From contig JAPTJF010000392.1 in the NCBI GenBank assembly GCA_029339195.1, positions 1 to 60,878 of the forward strand: a stretch of 60,878 bases of DNA, read 5' to 3'. Positions 35,401 through 47,301 of this stretch are shown piece by piece (within the stretch, counting starts at the first letter, position 1; each line of letters starts with the position of its first letter). The notes beneath the pieces were generated by a model, which saw only the letters and a program-made list of their open reading frames with translations, was not told the DNA's origin and did not search any database. The stretch is from Micractinium sp. NFX-FRZ. Its lineage: Eukaryota > Chlorophyta > Trebouxiophyceae > Chlorellales > Chlorellaceae. Made by a program: the position numbers and the translations under genes.

Positions 35401-36153
35401 TGGGATTGCTGGAGTGCTCCAGGCGCAACAAGCGGGCGATTGAACCACTCTGGCCACACTTCGCCACCAGAGCAGCGAGAAGTGGCAGCATGAGGAGTGG
35501 GCAGCTTTGCGCGCCTGCTCTCCTGCACCCACAAGTGCATCCCTTGCTGCAAAACGGCCCAGTACTGTGAGCCCAAACAGCAACCTGCTAATGCATCGGC
35601 AGCACTCACCCTATTGAGGGCGCCGGCGCCACGCCGCCCATGGCCGCTTTGGCACGGCCCATGAGTGAGGGCATGCCGCCACTGCGCACCGCCACCACAT
35701 CAGGATCGCTCCGCATCTCTTTTGTGATGTTCTGAAGTGAGGTTAGATGGCAGTGGGGCAGGCGGAAGGCAACCAGTTGGGGCAGCGAGCACGGCGAGCG
35801 GGTTGGGTGCTGGCGGCGCCGCCCGCAGGCGGGTCCCGCCCCGCTGCCAAAGCCGCCGCCACTCCTCTCACCGAGTGCGTCTGGTTGCTGATGTTCCAAA
35901 AGTCGCGCAGCTTTGTAAGTACATCCTCCTGCTCCTGCAGGACGGCAGGGGCACGGGGGGGGGGCCAGAGGGCGGCCAATTGCGTGGAGCAGTGGGCGTT
36001 CGGCTCCTGGGCAGCCCAGCGGCGGCCACATGCTGCAAGTGCCCTGAATGCGCGTCTGAGCGGCCAGCGCACCCATTGCAGCGACTCCTGGGCGTAGAAG
36101 GCGCGGCACACAGCGGTGTAGGCCTCAAGCTGGAGGGCGGCCAGCCCCGCCAT
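32457..36153 (-). CDS. EMSY-LIKE protein (ENT domain plus Tudor/Agenet-like domain)
   Basis: Nine exons in phase, 364 aa: 36153-36073, 35934-35872, 35731-35610, 34710-34412, 34114-34032, 33769-33604, 33326-33238, 32970-32895, 32572-32457. The N-terminal ENT domain reads LQLEAYTAVCRAFYAQESLQ, EDVLTKLRDFWNISNQTHS, NITKEMRSDPDV. A Tudor/Agenet-like module follows: VGRRLWRFWPAENPPWVEGF and GYTIVYDPNTRESTEEVFHF. A basic patch (SKKRKS) and a C-terminal coiled coil (LERKERMVEAEISILEYQEA, ERRAELERKFQALCDREAAL) complete the plant EML layout. In plants these are nuclear chromatin-associated proteins linked to defence and flowering control. ATG 36153 starts directly at the domain. The 900-bp third intron may hide another exon. 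It shares a 919-bp divergent promoter with the HOS1-like gene. Confidence 0.87.
34340..34388. repeat. 14-bp tandem repeat in an EMSY-LIKE intron
   Basis: Three to four copies of GCACGACATGGCAA just downstream (minus strand) of the donor at 34411. Confidence 0.9.
34985..35245 (-). other. Possible extra basic exon of EMSY-LIKE
   Basis: Within the 900-bp third intron, an acceptor (CCCACGCAG) at about 35237 opens a frame in the phase required by the upstream exon. It reads GYSEEAVSSQHESDYSASQD, then SRPQRSHKRKDGGRAGEK and SHKRKGGAADGGKRHE, a Ser/Lys/Arg-rich nuclear-localisation-like sequence. I find no strong donor of the right phase; a weak GC donor is possible. It may be an alternative exon, or coding sequence that this model misses. 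Confidence 0.4.
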
Positions 36154-37072
36154 GTCCGCAACAATCAGACCCAAACTGCGGGGGGTGCAGAGCGAGGCGG
36201 GCAGCGGCCCCACACGACCCCCAAAGTTGCGGTTGCCTGCTGTGGGGCGAGTGGGGCTGTCGGTCGGCAGAAATAAGGTGCGGGGGCGGATGGCCGTGCA
36301 ATGGAGGGGGAGCCGGGGCGGGAGGCGCACCACAGTGGCAGTGGGAGCGCTGCCGGCAGAGGGCACCGCCCGTCGTGCACGTCGTGCCGTCGCATCGTGC
36401 CTGCCGCCGCTTGCAATGCCCACAACACAAAGACGATGTCTCATGGCATGCATCTGTCGTGGATTTGCGAATCGTATGTGCATACGTTGGGAAGCTAAAC
36501 AGGCGTTGGTCTTTGGGCAGCAGTGCAGCAACGGCACTGCCGCCACCGCCTGTGCCGCTGTCGCCAGCCTCCTAGTGGGTGGCGTGCTGGTCTGTGTCCA
36601 TCTACCAAAAGCTTCTTTAGTATGAAGAAGCACCGCAGTTAACAGCGTTGCACATTGTAATGAGTATCATCTATGCTGGAATGAGTGTAAAGTGCATCAC
36701 CACCATTCGGTGTGCCGCTGCGGTTGAGCACTAGGCAGGGCGACTCGTGCCCAATAAGTTTTTGCAGTCTTGTTGATAACTAGGCAAACACTTACATGCA
36801 AGTCTTATCGGTTGGTAAGTGTGGTCTGACAACAGACCCGTCTTTTGGCCGCAGGAGGGGCGGGGCTGTCGCACATCACGGCGGCTGCCGCACAGCGCAG
36901 CGCAGCAGGCTGACAGGTGTCACGGCTGGCTTGATCGGCCTGATTATCCGGGGCGCTGGTTATCCACTGACATTCAATCCTCGGCTAGGGGCAGCGCAGA
37001 GGGCCCCTGCGGCGCCGATTGCTTTTGAGTGGCACGCAGCGGGTCCTGTCCGGCCGGCTGGCGATCTGCGAG
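36154..37072. promoter_or_regulatory. Divergent promoter region of EMSY-LIKE and HOS1-like
   Basis: 919 bp between the two start codons. The centre (about 36640-36800) is AT-richer than its flanks, as expected for a core promoter region. I identify no specific transcription factor site. Confidence 0.4.
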
Positions 37073-40000
37073 ATGTCTGGAGCAGGTAGGATGGTGCTGG
37101 AGAGCCCGCTTTGCATTCAGAGCAACCCTTCGCTCCATCACTCTGCTGTCCCGCCACTGCCGCGCTTGACAGCGATATGTCCTGCCTAGATTTCGGCCGG
37201 ACATGGCCGATGCACTAGCCTCTCGGGCACCAACAGCTACCGCCCGCCACCCCGCCGCCCACCCACCGCCCACCGCCCCTCCCCTCTCAACCTGCAGCCG
37301 CCCAGCTCGAGATGCTGGAGGCGCTGGCAGAGACGCCGCCCCGCTCCTACCTGCAGCGCAGCGCAGGCGGGCAAAGCCTGCTGCGGGAGCTGTACCAGCA
37401 GGCAGCAGACGCCGACCTGGCGTCACGCAGCGCCGCCGACGACATCGCCCGCCTGCATGCTCTGTTTGATGTGGCTCTGGATCACGGGCTGGGCGGCCTG
37501 GTGCGGGACTACCTGGCAGAGGTGGGCAGGCGACAGGTGGCGCGTCTGCCGCTGTGTGTTCATGACAGCCGGCAGCAGCTGGGTAGCAGGATTGGTAGCA
37601 GGCGGCAGCACAGCGTGCCAGGTTCAGCAGCACAGCCGCCTGCTGCGCCCAGCTGGGCAGCAGGGGCAGGCGTGCGGGTGCTGGCTGCCCCTCCCCTGCG
37701 TCACTGCTCCCCTCTCCCTCATCCCTGACCCCCCCTGCCCCTCCGCCCCTGCTGTTTCCCCCCATAAACAGGTGTGCTCCGACCGCCTGCTCACGTCCAG
37801 TGACCCGGTGGAAGCGTTCCTTTTGGATGCCGAGTGCGTGCGGCGCTGGGTGCAAAAGCTGCTGGCAGTCTCCCGCGGCCGCCTGGCCTCCTGGCTGGCA
37901 CGTGGGCTGGGCGGCGCGGCAGGCGCGCTGGGCGGCGGCGCAGGTGTGCGGCTGGGCGTGGTTGCCTGCCTTGGGTTGGTCGGTGGGGTGGGGTGGGCTC
38001 GTGACATGCAAACCTGCCTTCACGCCCGTGCCCTGCGCATCCTCTGCTGGCCCGCCTAGCCTGCTGTGCATGCTGGGATGTGCACGCAGTCGGATGCCGT
38101 CAGCCCGCTCCACTGCTTCACTTTGTGCCTCATGCCTGCGCATGTTGCTGCCCACACACTCCCGCAGGCACCGTCCCCAAAGAGCTGGGCCGGCTGCACA
38201 TGCTGCAGCTAGTCGCCGAGGCGCTGGCGGCGCAGCAGCAGGCTGGGGCGCAGGCGCCGGCTGGGGCGCCAGCTGGCGTCACTGCTGCACCTGCTGAGCC
38301 CGCTGAGCTGGCCGAGGCCCGCCGCCTGGTGACCTGCGCCCGCGTGCTGTCCTGGCTGGGCCAGGCGGGGGCCGGGTTTGACCGCCCGGCTGGGCGCTTC
38401 TTTTCGGAGCAGGAGTGGCGCTCTGTGGCTGCCAAACGGCGGGAGGGGGCGGCTGCGGCGGGCGTGGGAGGCCTCTTCCTCGCTGACCTGGCAGCTGAGC
38501 TGGCACGACAGGGCGTGCCCGAAGCCGCCCTGGCCTACCCCCCGCCCACGCCAGACCGCCTCCTCTCTGCGCTCTTCCTAGGCCCCACCGGCGGCAGCAG
38601 CGGCGGCGGCACGGCAGGCAGCGCCGCCGTCGCCGCTGCCAAGCCTGGTAGCAAGGCTGCGGCAGGCAGCAAGGCCGGCGCAAGCGCGAGTGCGGCAGCC
38701 GGCGAGGCAGCTGCTGCTGGTCCCGCTGCCAGCTCAGCAACCGGCCTGGATGCCAGGCTGGCGCTGCTGTCCTACTATCTAGCCGATGGAGGGTTCATGC
38801 AACCGCAGCAGATTGTGCAGGGCCTGGGGTGAGAGGGGGCGGGGGGCGGGGCAGGGTGCTGTGCTGTGCTGCGCTGTGCTGCGCTGCTGTTTTGGCGCTA
38901 CGTTCCTGATTCCTGGGCTGGTATTGCTGTTGAAAGGCCAGTCGGCTGCTGCATCAAAATCTCCGTCTTGCAGCCTCCCAACCAACCCTCCCGAGCAATC
39001 GCTTTTCGCCTGCCCCTGGCCTTGGCAGCACATGCCACCCTACCTCCCCCACCCCACCCCACCTCACTCCACCCCACCCCACCTTGCCCCGCCTGGCCTC
39101 AACTCGCAGGGCGAACTTCCACGTGCCCCGCGTCACAGCCCACGGCTGGCTGCTGCAGCAGCTGCTGGACGACGCACACACAGCGGATGCAGGCGGGGCG
39201 CAGTCGCTGCTGCGCGCTGCTGAGCTGGCGGCGGCTGTCGACGGCGGACAGCTCCCACACAAGGCGCTGCAGGTGTGGCTTCATGCAAGTTTTCTTGCTT
39301 TGCTTCTGCCCTCCCCGCTTTGCTCCCCTGTGTGCGCCATGCGCATGTGCCCGTGCTCAAGTATCACCGCTGCCCCGCCTGCTCACCCCTTGGGCCGCAC
39401 GCAGGTCTTCGCCGCGCGCGGGCAGCTGAATGCTGCGCTGTCCCTGCTGCGCCAGCGCCAGGAGACGACAGGCAAGCGGGCTTGCACTCCTGCTGGATGG
39501 GGCTTCCTGCTTGTGGAAACCAAGATATGGCCCTGCACGCCCCTCTTGCGGCAGCTGATGCTGGCACGGCGGTGTCGACACCACTCGCCTGCACCACTCA
39601 TGTACCGACACACCTCTGTCGTGACTTCCACCACGCATGTCCCCCTCTCCCCTCTGCCCTGCAGTCAAGCTGGACGAGGCGTCAGTGGCGCTGTCTGTGC
39701 GCCTGCAAAACGGGCTGCTGGGCGAGGCGTTCATGGGCCTGCGGCAGCACTTGGCGGCGGTGGCGGCTGCCGCACCCCCGGCGACTGCCCCCGAGCTCAC
39801 GCGCCGCCACGCCCAGCTGCTGGTGGCCCAGCTGCTGCAGTTTGCTGCCATGACGCGCCCCACTGCTGTGCACGCTGTGGTGCGCCTGCCGTTTGGAGGC
39901 GTGGAGGAGCAGGTGGGTGGGTGGGGTGCTCCAGGAACTGGGCTGAGTTGGGGTGGAGATGGTAGTAGCGGCTGGGTGCGCAGCGGGTGGTCGGGTGGGC

Positions 40001-40945
40001 AGCAGGGGTGGCACAGCCACCGGAACCAGCTGGACATGCGCACACACGTGACACTACAACTGCACAAGCCCACCTGGGCCCCTCCTTGCCATCCGCGTCA
40101 ACCCCCCACCTATCGTGCAGGCCGTGGTGGGCTGGCTGGAGGCGCAGGCTTCGGGCGGCCGCGTCGAGGCAGCCCTCATGCTGCCCATCTACTTCTTGCT
40201 GCGTGGGCGCACCCCAGAGGCGTTGCACGCCTATGCCCGCCACTGCCCCCGCACGCCCACCACCCAGCAGCAGCAGGAGCTGGCGGCACTCCTCACGGAG
40301 GCAGCGCGCATGCTGCCCGCACCACAGCGTGCCCTGGTGGTGCAACAGGGCGCGGCGCCGGCGCTGCTGCCGGCGGGCAGCTCGGGCAGCGGCGCCGGCG
40401 GCGAGGCGGGAGAGGCGGGGGCGGGGCTGGCTCTGATGGGCGCCATTCCCTCGGTGGCCGCTGATGTGGCGCCAGCGCTGCTGTCGGTTGGGCCCACACC
40501 CGCGGAGGCCCCGCTGGTGGGCAGCGTGCCAATGCTTTTGGAGATGCAGCGCCGGTCAGACGCGGCATCCACAACAGCAGGGGAGGCGGCGGATGCAGGC
40601 AGCAAGCGGGGCAAGGGCGGCAAGGCGGGCGCCACAGCAGCGGGCGTGCGGCAGCAGGCGCAGCCTCCAGCGCTGCTGTTTGGCCAGCCAGTGGCCGCTG
40701 TCGGCGAGGGCAGCAGGGGCGGGAGTGTGGGCGCCGCGCCTGCACCTGCGGCGACCAGCTTTGGTGCGGCGGCGGTGGCGGCAGCTGATGCTGGTGATGC
40801 TTTCATGTTGGAGGCAGCAGGGGCAGCGCCTGCCAGCGGGGCGCACGAATTTGATCGGGTGCTGGGCCTGGGGGCGGCTGGCAAGAGCCGAGGCGGCGCC
40901 GGCGGCAAGAGCAAGCGGCGGTGGGGAGGAAGCGCGTACCGTTGA
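37073..40945 (+). CDS. HOS1-like protein with ELYS-type domain, no RING finger
   Basis: Eight exons in phase, 790 aa: 37073-37085, 37298-37521, 37772-37943, 38168-38828, 39110-39272, 39405-39471, 39665-39912, 40121-40945 (TGA). Similarity to plant HOS1 in order: LHALFDVALDHGLGGLVRDY, SSDPVEAFLLDAECVRRWVQ, NFHVPRVTAHGWLLQQLLDD, GQLNAALSLLRQRQE, VALSVRLQNGLLGEAFM and EAALMLPIYFLLRGRTPEAL. HOS1 is a nuclear-pore-associated E3 ligase whose central part resembles animal ELYS. The usual N-terminal RING is absent: the model begins MSGAAAQLEMLEALAE and no Cys/His cluster lies upstream. The C-terminus is disordered with a basic tail (GKSKRRWGGS). The intron after 39471 starts GCAAGC, and phase leaves no GT alternative. 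The first 13-nt exon is the weakest part; a longer N-terminus upstream cannot be excluded. Confidence 0.82.
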
Positions 40946-41779
40946 GGGGCGTGCCCCAGGCCTTTGCTCTGCACTTGCTGTTGTTGACTTTTGCACTGTC
41001 GCCCGGACTGTTGGGCCCTGTACATATCACGCCTCTAAGAAGCGATATGTGCATGCCACACACGGCAAAGAAGGCACATACTGTAGAGGTGGCACGCAGG
41101 TGGCAGCAGACGGCCATGACTAAGCGCCGCTCACACCACTCCTTTTGAACGGTCAGCATGCGCGTCTGCACGTCATGCCTACAACACAACACATGTGTCC
41201 TTCACCTCTCTGCCGTGGTCCCTCCTTTGGGTCCTCCTCCATAGGCGTGTTTCCTTACGTATGGTATGGTATTATATATACCATAGTACAGCATGCAGTG
41301 AGAAGTGAACCACGGCCAGAATGGTGCCGGGTAACAGCAGTGGGGTGCACAGAGGGCCGCGGTGAGCTGGCATATGCGCGGCAGCGTAGGTTAGGCACAA
41401 CGACTTTCTCAGTGGTTGGCAGTAGCAAAGAGAGGGGCAGGCGGAAGCAACAGTCAGCTGGCACGCGTAGCGGCATAAGAGGCAGCGCTGGAAGACAGGA
41501 GAAGCGGCAGGTAGTAGAGATGCTGGAGAGCTCTGAAGGAGACACGTGAAGGGCGCGTGTGGGTAGGCACAGGAGGCATTGCGCTTGAAGTACACGATGT
41601 TGGAGGCATGCGTTCAGGAAGGCGAGGGGGCACACGTGGTAGGTTGCTTGCTGGATTTTGTGGTGGGTCACACAATTGATGGTTGAACGCACTGATCAAG
41701 TCAAGTCATGAGCTTGTTGTATTGCATCATAAATCAAAGTGAATGCACGCAGGTATGTGCTCGTCAAACGTCAAGTCTA
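40946..41779. other. Convergent intergenic region
   Basis: About 830 bp between the HOS1-like and alpha/beta-hydrolase stops. It includes a short AT-rich palindromic stretch near 41260-41285 (TGGTATGGTATTATATATAC). No gene is seen. Confidence 0.5.
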
Positions 41780-44700
41780 TCAAAGGCATGCCATGGCGGC
41801 GGCCGCGGCGGCGGCAAGCACAAGCGCCCCGCCCAGCCCCGTGCCCGCCCTGCCAGCGCCGCTGCTGGTGCCGGCAGCGGCGACCTCCATGCCACTGCCA
41901 GCTGCAGCGCCCTCTGGAGCGCTGGCGGCGGCAGCAAGCTCAGGGGCGGCGCCAGCTGCCGCCACCGTCTGGCAGGCACGCCAGGTGGACAGCGCTTGCG
42001 CTGAGGAGGGCGTGCGCACAGGGGAGAGCGCAGCAGGCGCGTCTGTGTGGTGCTGAGCGGCCAGGTTCTTGAAGTTGGCTGCAGGGGCATGCGTGGGGGC
42101 ACAAACATTGGATAAAAGGGTGAAAATTGAATGCAGAGAGGGCAGGGAGAGCAGGCAGGTGGTGGGTGGTGGTCACCGCAGCAGCAGCGACGAGGCAGGG
42201 CAGGACCCGGTTCGTAGGCAGGGCGCCTCGCGTTTCATACATTGGTCAACCCCAGGCGCGCTCTGCGTGCTCCCATGCTCTAATCTGCCCTTGCTTTTAG
42301 CAGACTCTGCAGGCGATGCCCGCCTGGCCCTTGCCCCGCCCTGCACCCACCCCGCCCGCAGCGCTCCAGCCAGATAAGGGCAGCGGTGGTGTAGTCACCA
42401 AGGTTTGTGTGCGACGCCCACGCCACCGCAATCTCCTCCCTTCGTGTGTGGGGGAGGGACGGGGGCAGCGTCAGAAACACGTGGGTGCGCGTGGGGGCAG
42501 GAAGCAGCGTCAGCAACACGCCAGGCGAGGGCAGCTGAGGTGCAGCAGGTGTGGACGCCCAGGCTGGTTGTGGTGTGGCGCCCAGGCCACGGCGAACTCC
42601 TTTCTGCCAGACTGACGAAACCACTTGATAAACAATGGCAGCGGAGGAGAAGCGGCAAGGGCCCAGCCGGATACAGGAGCAAACCCATGGACCCGCACCC
42701 ACCCCAGCCCCCCTCTCACTTGATGCGCTGGTTCATCAGCTTTTCAGACAGGTGCGGCTCCTGGCCCCCGCTGGCGCTGGACTGGCCGTCCGAGTCTGAG
42801 AAATTGGGGTCGAACGTCGAGTTGGCGTCCTGCGCGGCGGCGGCGGCATCCGCGGCGGCGGCAGCCACCAGCCAGTCGTCCCTCTGCGGCGGCGGGGGCG
42901 GGGAAGCAGAGGGGTGGGCGGTGGGGTGGGGGGGAGAGGCAGAGGCAGAGGCAGCGGTGGGGGTGGGGGCAAGGCGGGAGCGGGAATGGGTTGGTGAGCT
43001 GGCAGCTGGCAGGTGTGGTGTGCCGAGTGCTGCTGGATCATGCAGGCGGAGAAGTGGTGTGGTCGGCAACACAGCAGCACAACCACGAGGGCCCTGCTGG
43101 GGTGAAGGTAAGGCAGCCTGGTGAGGTGGGCCTGGTGAGGTGGGCCTGGCTGGGTGAGGTGGGGGGGGGCCTACCTGGATGCCCTGCGGCAGCACCACCT
43201 CCCCGGACGCCAGCAGGGCATCCTGGGCCAGTGCCAGCATGGTGCCCTTCTTGAGAGCCAGCTGCACGGGGCAGCCAGGGAGGCCCACGGGGCGGAGCAG
43301 GAGGGGTTTAGGGGACAGGTCAGCAGCGGGGAGGCCAGGGGTCAGAAGCTGAGGGGACCACACAGCAAACCACCGTGAGCGTGGTGTGTGACAGATCTTT
43401 TGAGAAATGAACCTGAGGGCATCAGACATGGCAGGTAAGGGCGTCAAGGCCACAAAGCGTGCTGCTCATGTGGCAGGCAGCACAGCGCTTCACCTGCTCC
43501 TGCCGCCCCTCCTTCAGCCAGCGGCCCAGGCTGTCAAGCAGGATGGGGTCCCACGGAGGCGCCAGCCCCTCCCTGTTCCAGCCATCTGCAGTCGTTTGGG
43601 GAAGCAAGCAGGTGTGCTGCGTGTAATGGATGCACCAGGCATAGGGTGCTCAATTGCATGATGCTCCAACGCATTTGCCTGCAACCCGTGATAGCTGCCG
43701 CTCCCTTGCCACCCTCAAAGCGCTGTGCATGCTGTCGCTCTGCTTCGCAAGGCGGCAGCACCGCATCAGCGCGACAGCGGCTCATATACACCGCCACAGA
43801 GGCTGGACAGCTTAGGTAACCCCCACCCCACCGTGGATGTAGAATGACTCATTCAAGATGCCGGCCTGCATGAACGCCGTGTGCAGCTGTTGCGACACTG
43901 CCAGGCTGCACGCACAGGGGTTGGAGGCAGCCGGGCGCCGGGGGCGGTGAGGCAGGGGCAGTTTGGTGGGACGGCGGCCGGGAGGGCGGCGCTGTGCAGT
44001 GGCACAGGGTTGCGGGCACCCCACACCCCCCGGCTTGCTCCTATTGCCTACTACAGCGGCCTTAGCAACACGAGGCATGCTGCCCCGGCTGCCACCTGGG
44101 CCGGTGCCTCGCTCCCTGTCGCTGCTTGTGGCCGGGTCCAATGCTGGCCAACCACTCACCTGATCATGTCATCACGGCGGGAAAAGTAGTCGTGCGTGAT
44201 TGCAAACTCGGCCACCTGCTGGCAAGGAGGGAGTGGTGTGAGAATGGCAGCAAGCAGGGAGACAAAAGCATTGGCTGCACACCCAGTCTTTGGTTGAGTG
44301 AACACACACACATGAGCTACGGACATGCAGGTACATGTTGAGGCACACGTTGCGGTACACATTGGGGTATGCAGTGCCATACATATCGCGGTACAAATTC
44401 AGTTACGCGCCAGGGTCATGCCATCCAATGCAGGACAGGGCCAGCTGCTGTGCTGCCGTCCCGCCACCCACCCGTGCCTCGGCTGCAGGTACGCCCTTGG
44501 CCTTCATCAGCTGCAGCATGCCCGCCACCTTCTGCACAAGTCACAAGGCGAGCAGGCAGGCGGGCAAGCAAGCAAGCAGGTGAGGAGTAAGTACAAACAG
44601 TGCGGCAGGTGCAGGCGTACGGCGATGCACAGCACATGCGCAGCAAAATGCACAGCAGCGCTGGCATGCTGCCAGGCAAGCAATGCGCACAGAAAGGCCA

Positions 44701-46711
44701 GGCATTGGACGACTGAAAACCTAGGTGGTACGGCCAGCCAAAACCTGCCCCCCCTGCTGAACTGCCCCGTGCCTCCCGACAGCCCGGGTCTCACCCTGTC
44801 TGTGTTGTTGTCCTTTGTGAAGTGCACAAAGGCAACAGGCGGGTAGGGGTGCTCCAGGTCGGGATCAGAGAGTGGGAAGGCGGCGGTTTCGAGGCCGATG
44901 GCCACTGTGGCGGGTGGGCAGGCAGGCAGGTGAGTGCAGGGGTGTGGGTGAGGCGTTTGGAGGGCATGGGAGGTGGGGATGGGTGGACAGATACAGCAGC
45001 AAACCATTCCGGCGAATGATGGCCACTGGAGGGTCGGGCGGGCAGGCAGGAAGGCAGGTGTGCCTGGGGTTAGATACTTGGAGGGTGTGAGCAATGGGGA
45101 GGGCGCACAGGAGATACGACAGCACAGCATGCAGGCAAGTGAACATGCTTGGCTGCGTGAAATGCCGGCATCATCAACCGTGCCGGCATCCAGGCGTGTT
45201 GCAGCAGCGGCCAGCATGCAACCGGGCCCCAGGCTGGCTTGGCAGCAACAGCAGCACGGCTGCACAGCAACCCACCCCACACCCACTGCTAACCAGGCAT
45301 GACGCCATCAATGTGCCTTTGCCCCCGCCCCCCACGCTCCCGGGTCCAACCCCCAACTGCTCACCTGGCATGACGCCATCAATGTGCATGATGCCTGGCA
45401 GCCGCAGCGCCAGCGAGCCACCGGCTGCAGGGCCAGGAGCGGCGTGGGCATGTCTCGTCAATGAACAGCGTTCACTTAAGCTTGCAGGCAGCGAGGCAGC
45501 GGGGCAAGGCACAGCAGCCAGCGGGTGTTTCTGCCTGACCCACACCCGAACATGCGCGTTTGCCTGGTGCATGCCTGGTTTGAGATATACACCATCGATA
45601 TTATTGCACCAATCGGTACTCCAAAGATATAAAAACAAGAGTAGCCACTCACAGGAGCATCCGGTGAAGAAGAGGGGCAGGCGGGTGAGCTTGTGCTCCC
45701 TCCTGAATGCCTTCACAATGTCCCGCACAGCCGTGGCATCCGAACCCCAGCTGCAGTGATGCAATGAAGCAGGCAGGCAGGCAGGCAGGCAGGGCGGCAG
45801 GCAGGCAAGGCAAGGCTCGTCAGAGAGGCGGCTCGGTGTGCTCCACTCATGGCACAGGTGCCGGGAGTACCCAGGGGTCTAACCAAGCACCAGCAGCAGT
45901 GGCGCCGGCATACAGCCCACACGGAGCAGCGGCTCGCACCTCCAACAGCGCGTGCCCGGGCCGACCTCACGATCTGCGCTGTTGATGGCCAGCAGGGCAT
46001 AGCCCCGGGCCAGCGCCTGCTTGGAAATGGACACGCCCTCCGGCATGCCTGCAACGCAGGCAACGCAACGGCGGGGTGGAGTGCTTGGCAGCCGGGCAGT
46101 GGCACAGCATTTAAACAAGTGAGTACTGATCTTCCCAGACAGCAATAACAGGTGCACAGCATTTGATGGCACCATGCCTCCTGCACAAGCTTGCAGCACC
46201 ACCTGCTGCCACTCACGCACCGATGCACTGCGGGCAGACGGCGGAGGGTGGCCAGAAGTCTTCGGCATTGCGCCCGCACCGGTGAAGCATCACCAGCACG
46301 CCCACTGCAGGGCAGAGGGGGAATGCAGTGGTTGTTGTGAATGCAACAGTGGCGTACATGCTGGCCAAAGGCGCCATGGCGTGGGACAGCACGAGGGCGG
46401 GAGCGGAGCAGGTTGGCAGGCACAAGGGCAGGTTGGCAGGCACATTTGCAAGCAGACACGCGGGAGGGCCAGCACCCACCTGGATCCCGGGGAAGCTCAT
46501 AGTACCACCCCCGGCCGTCGGTTGACCGGTTGGCAGGCATCAGCAGCGGCAGGCCGGCGGCATTCATGTAGGCCTCTGCCGGCAGGAGCTCAGCAGGCGC
46601 AGCAGCACGAACGGCGCCAGCTGCACCGGTCAGCAGCAACTGCAGGCCCGCCAATAGTAGTGGGGCAAGCCGTGGCACAGACCGCCTGCTCCCCTGCAGC
46701 CTCGCCATCAT
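41780..46711 (-). CDS. Secreted alpha/beta-hydrolase with C-terminal GPI-type signal
   Basis: Fourteen exons in phase, 537 aa: 46711-46480, 46304-46221, 46048-45940, 45750-45653, 45424-45365, 44904-44795, 44531-44472, 44215-44160, 43905-43832, 43585-43494, 43261-43175, 42883-42720, 42439-42351, 42078-41780. The N-terminus has a signal peptide (LAPLLLAGLQLLLTGAAG). GVLVMLHRCGRNAEDFWP is the strand/oxyanion region; ALARGYALLAINSADR follows; the nucleophile elbow GCSSGGSLAL forms across a splice junction, giving G-x-S-x-G. EEIAVAWASHTNLGDYTTAA and LIWLE lie near the end. The last exon ends in small residues and an uninterrupted hydrophobic tail (LGGALVLAAAAAAAMACL), as in GPI-anchored proteins. 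The family is shared by algae and plants; the substrate is unknown. ATG 46711 is followed at once by a second ATG. Confidence 0.82.
42510..42603 (-). other. Splice-competent pseudo-exon, possible alternative terminal exon
   Basis: After CTGGCAG the frame continues from the exon ending at 42720 as KEFAVAWAPHHNQPG and stops at 42512-42510. The real exon at 42439 reads KEEIAVAWASHTNLGDY. The two DNA stretches align well apart from a 3-nt gap. Use of this copy would yield a protein without the GPI-type tail. Confidence 0.7.
44310..44400. repeat. Degenerate tandem repeat in a hydrolase intron
   Basis: Successive imperfect units resembling GGTACACGTTGAGG / GGTACACATTGGGG lie between the exons at 44472 and 44215. 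Confidence 0.6.
44890..45060. repeat. Imperfect duplication of about 115 bp at an exon edge
   Basis: GATGGCCACTGTGGCGGGTG at the acceptor of the exon starting 44904 (minus strand) recurs as GATGGCCACTGGAGGGTCGG near 45015. In both places it is followed by GGGCAGGCAGG-type sequence. The copy lies upstream of the real exon in transcript direction. Confidence 0.7.
45299..45326 (-). other. Decayed donor-side copy of a hydrolase exon
   Basis: GGCACATTGATGGCGTCATG recurs in the intron just after the exon ending at 45365, which itself reads IMHIDGVMP and contains CACATTGATGGCGTCATGCC. The real junction is CCAG|GTGAGC; in the copy it is CCTGGTTAGC. Confidence 0.75.
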
Positions 46712-47301
46712 GGATGGTCCCACAAGCCTCGAGCAAGATAGGCGCCTGCAGTGCAGGGGGCAAAGTCGTGGTGGGTCGGAGCGGCGGCACTCCCGCTGGC
46801 GGCGGCGGGAGAAACCGCCGGCTCAGTGCAGCGGGCTGCGGGCTGTGACCCTCAGAATTCGTGATCACTGGAGCCTCGGAATCGAAAGCACCAGCGAAGT
46901 GGCAACTCCGCTGCGCGGAGTGCGGCGTCTGCGCGGGAGAACATAAAAGTTTGAGCGCCGGGCGTTAGTGCTACCTGTCGGGTCGTTGGTGTCGAATGCG
47001 TCTTTCGATTGCAAAATGCAGCGTTGGGCCCGGCTTGCACACCCAACAAAGTCCCACAACAGCCGGCGGCCGAACAGTCCGAGCCAGCCCAGGGGGTCTC
47101 TGTAGGCGATCAATGATGTGCAGGGCTTACAGGGGAGTTTCGCTGACATCGAAAACAAACCATCATTGACACCTCGGTCCGAGCTGGCGGGGCGCCGAAA
47201 GGCAGACCACTGTGCCCGTGTGGGAGTAGTTTTGACTGCAGTGGTCATTGATCGCCCCTAAGCTGCCCTCGTCGCCGTCCAAGACCCTGCCCAAGCGCAA
47301 G
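46712..47301. promoter_or_regulatory. Divergent promoter region
   Basis: 590 bp between the starts of the alpha/beta-hydrolase and the unrecognised (+) gene. No motif is recognised. A non-ATG frame continues upstream of 47302, but the first usable ATG with a donor in phase is at 47302. Confidence 0.4.
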
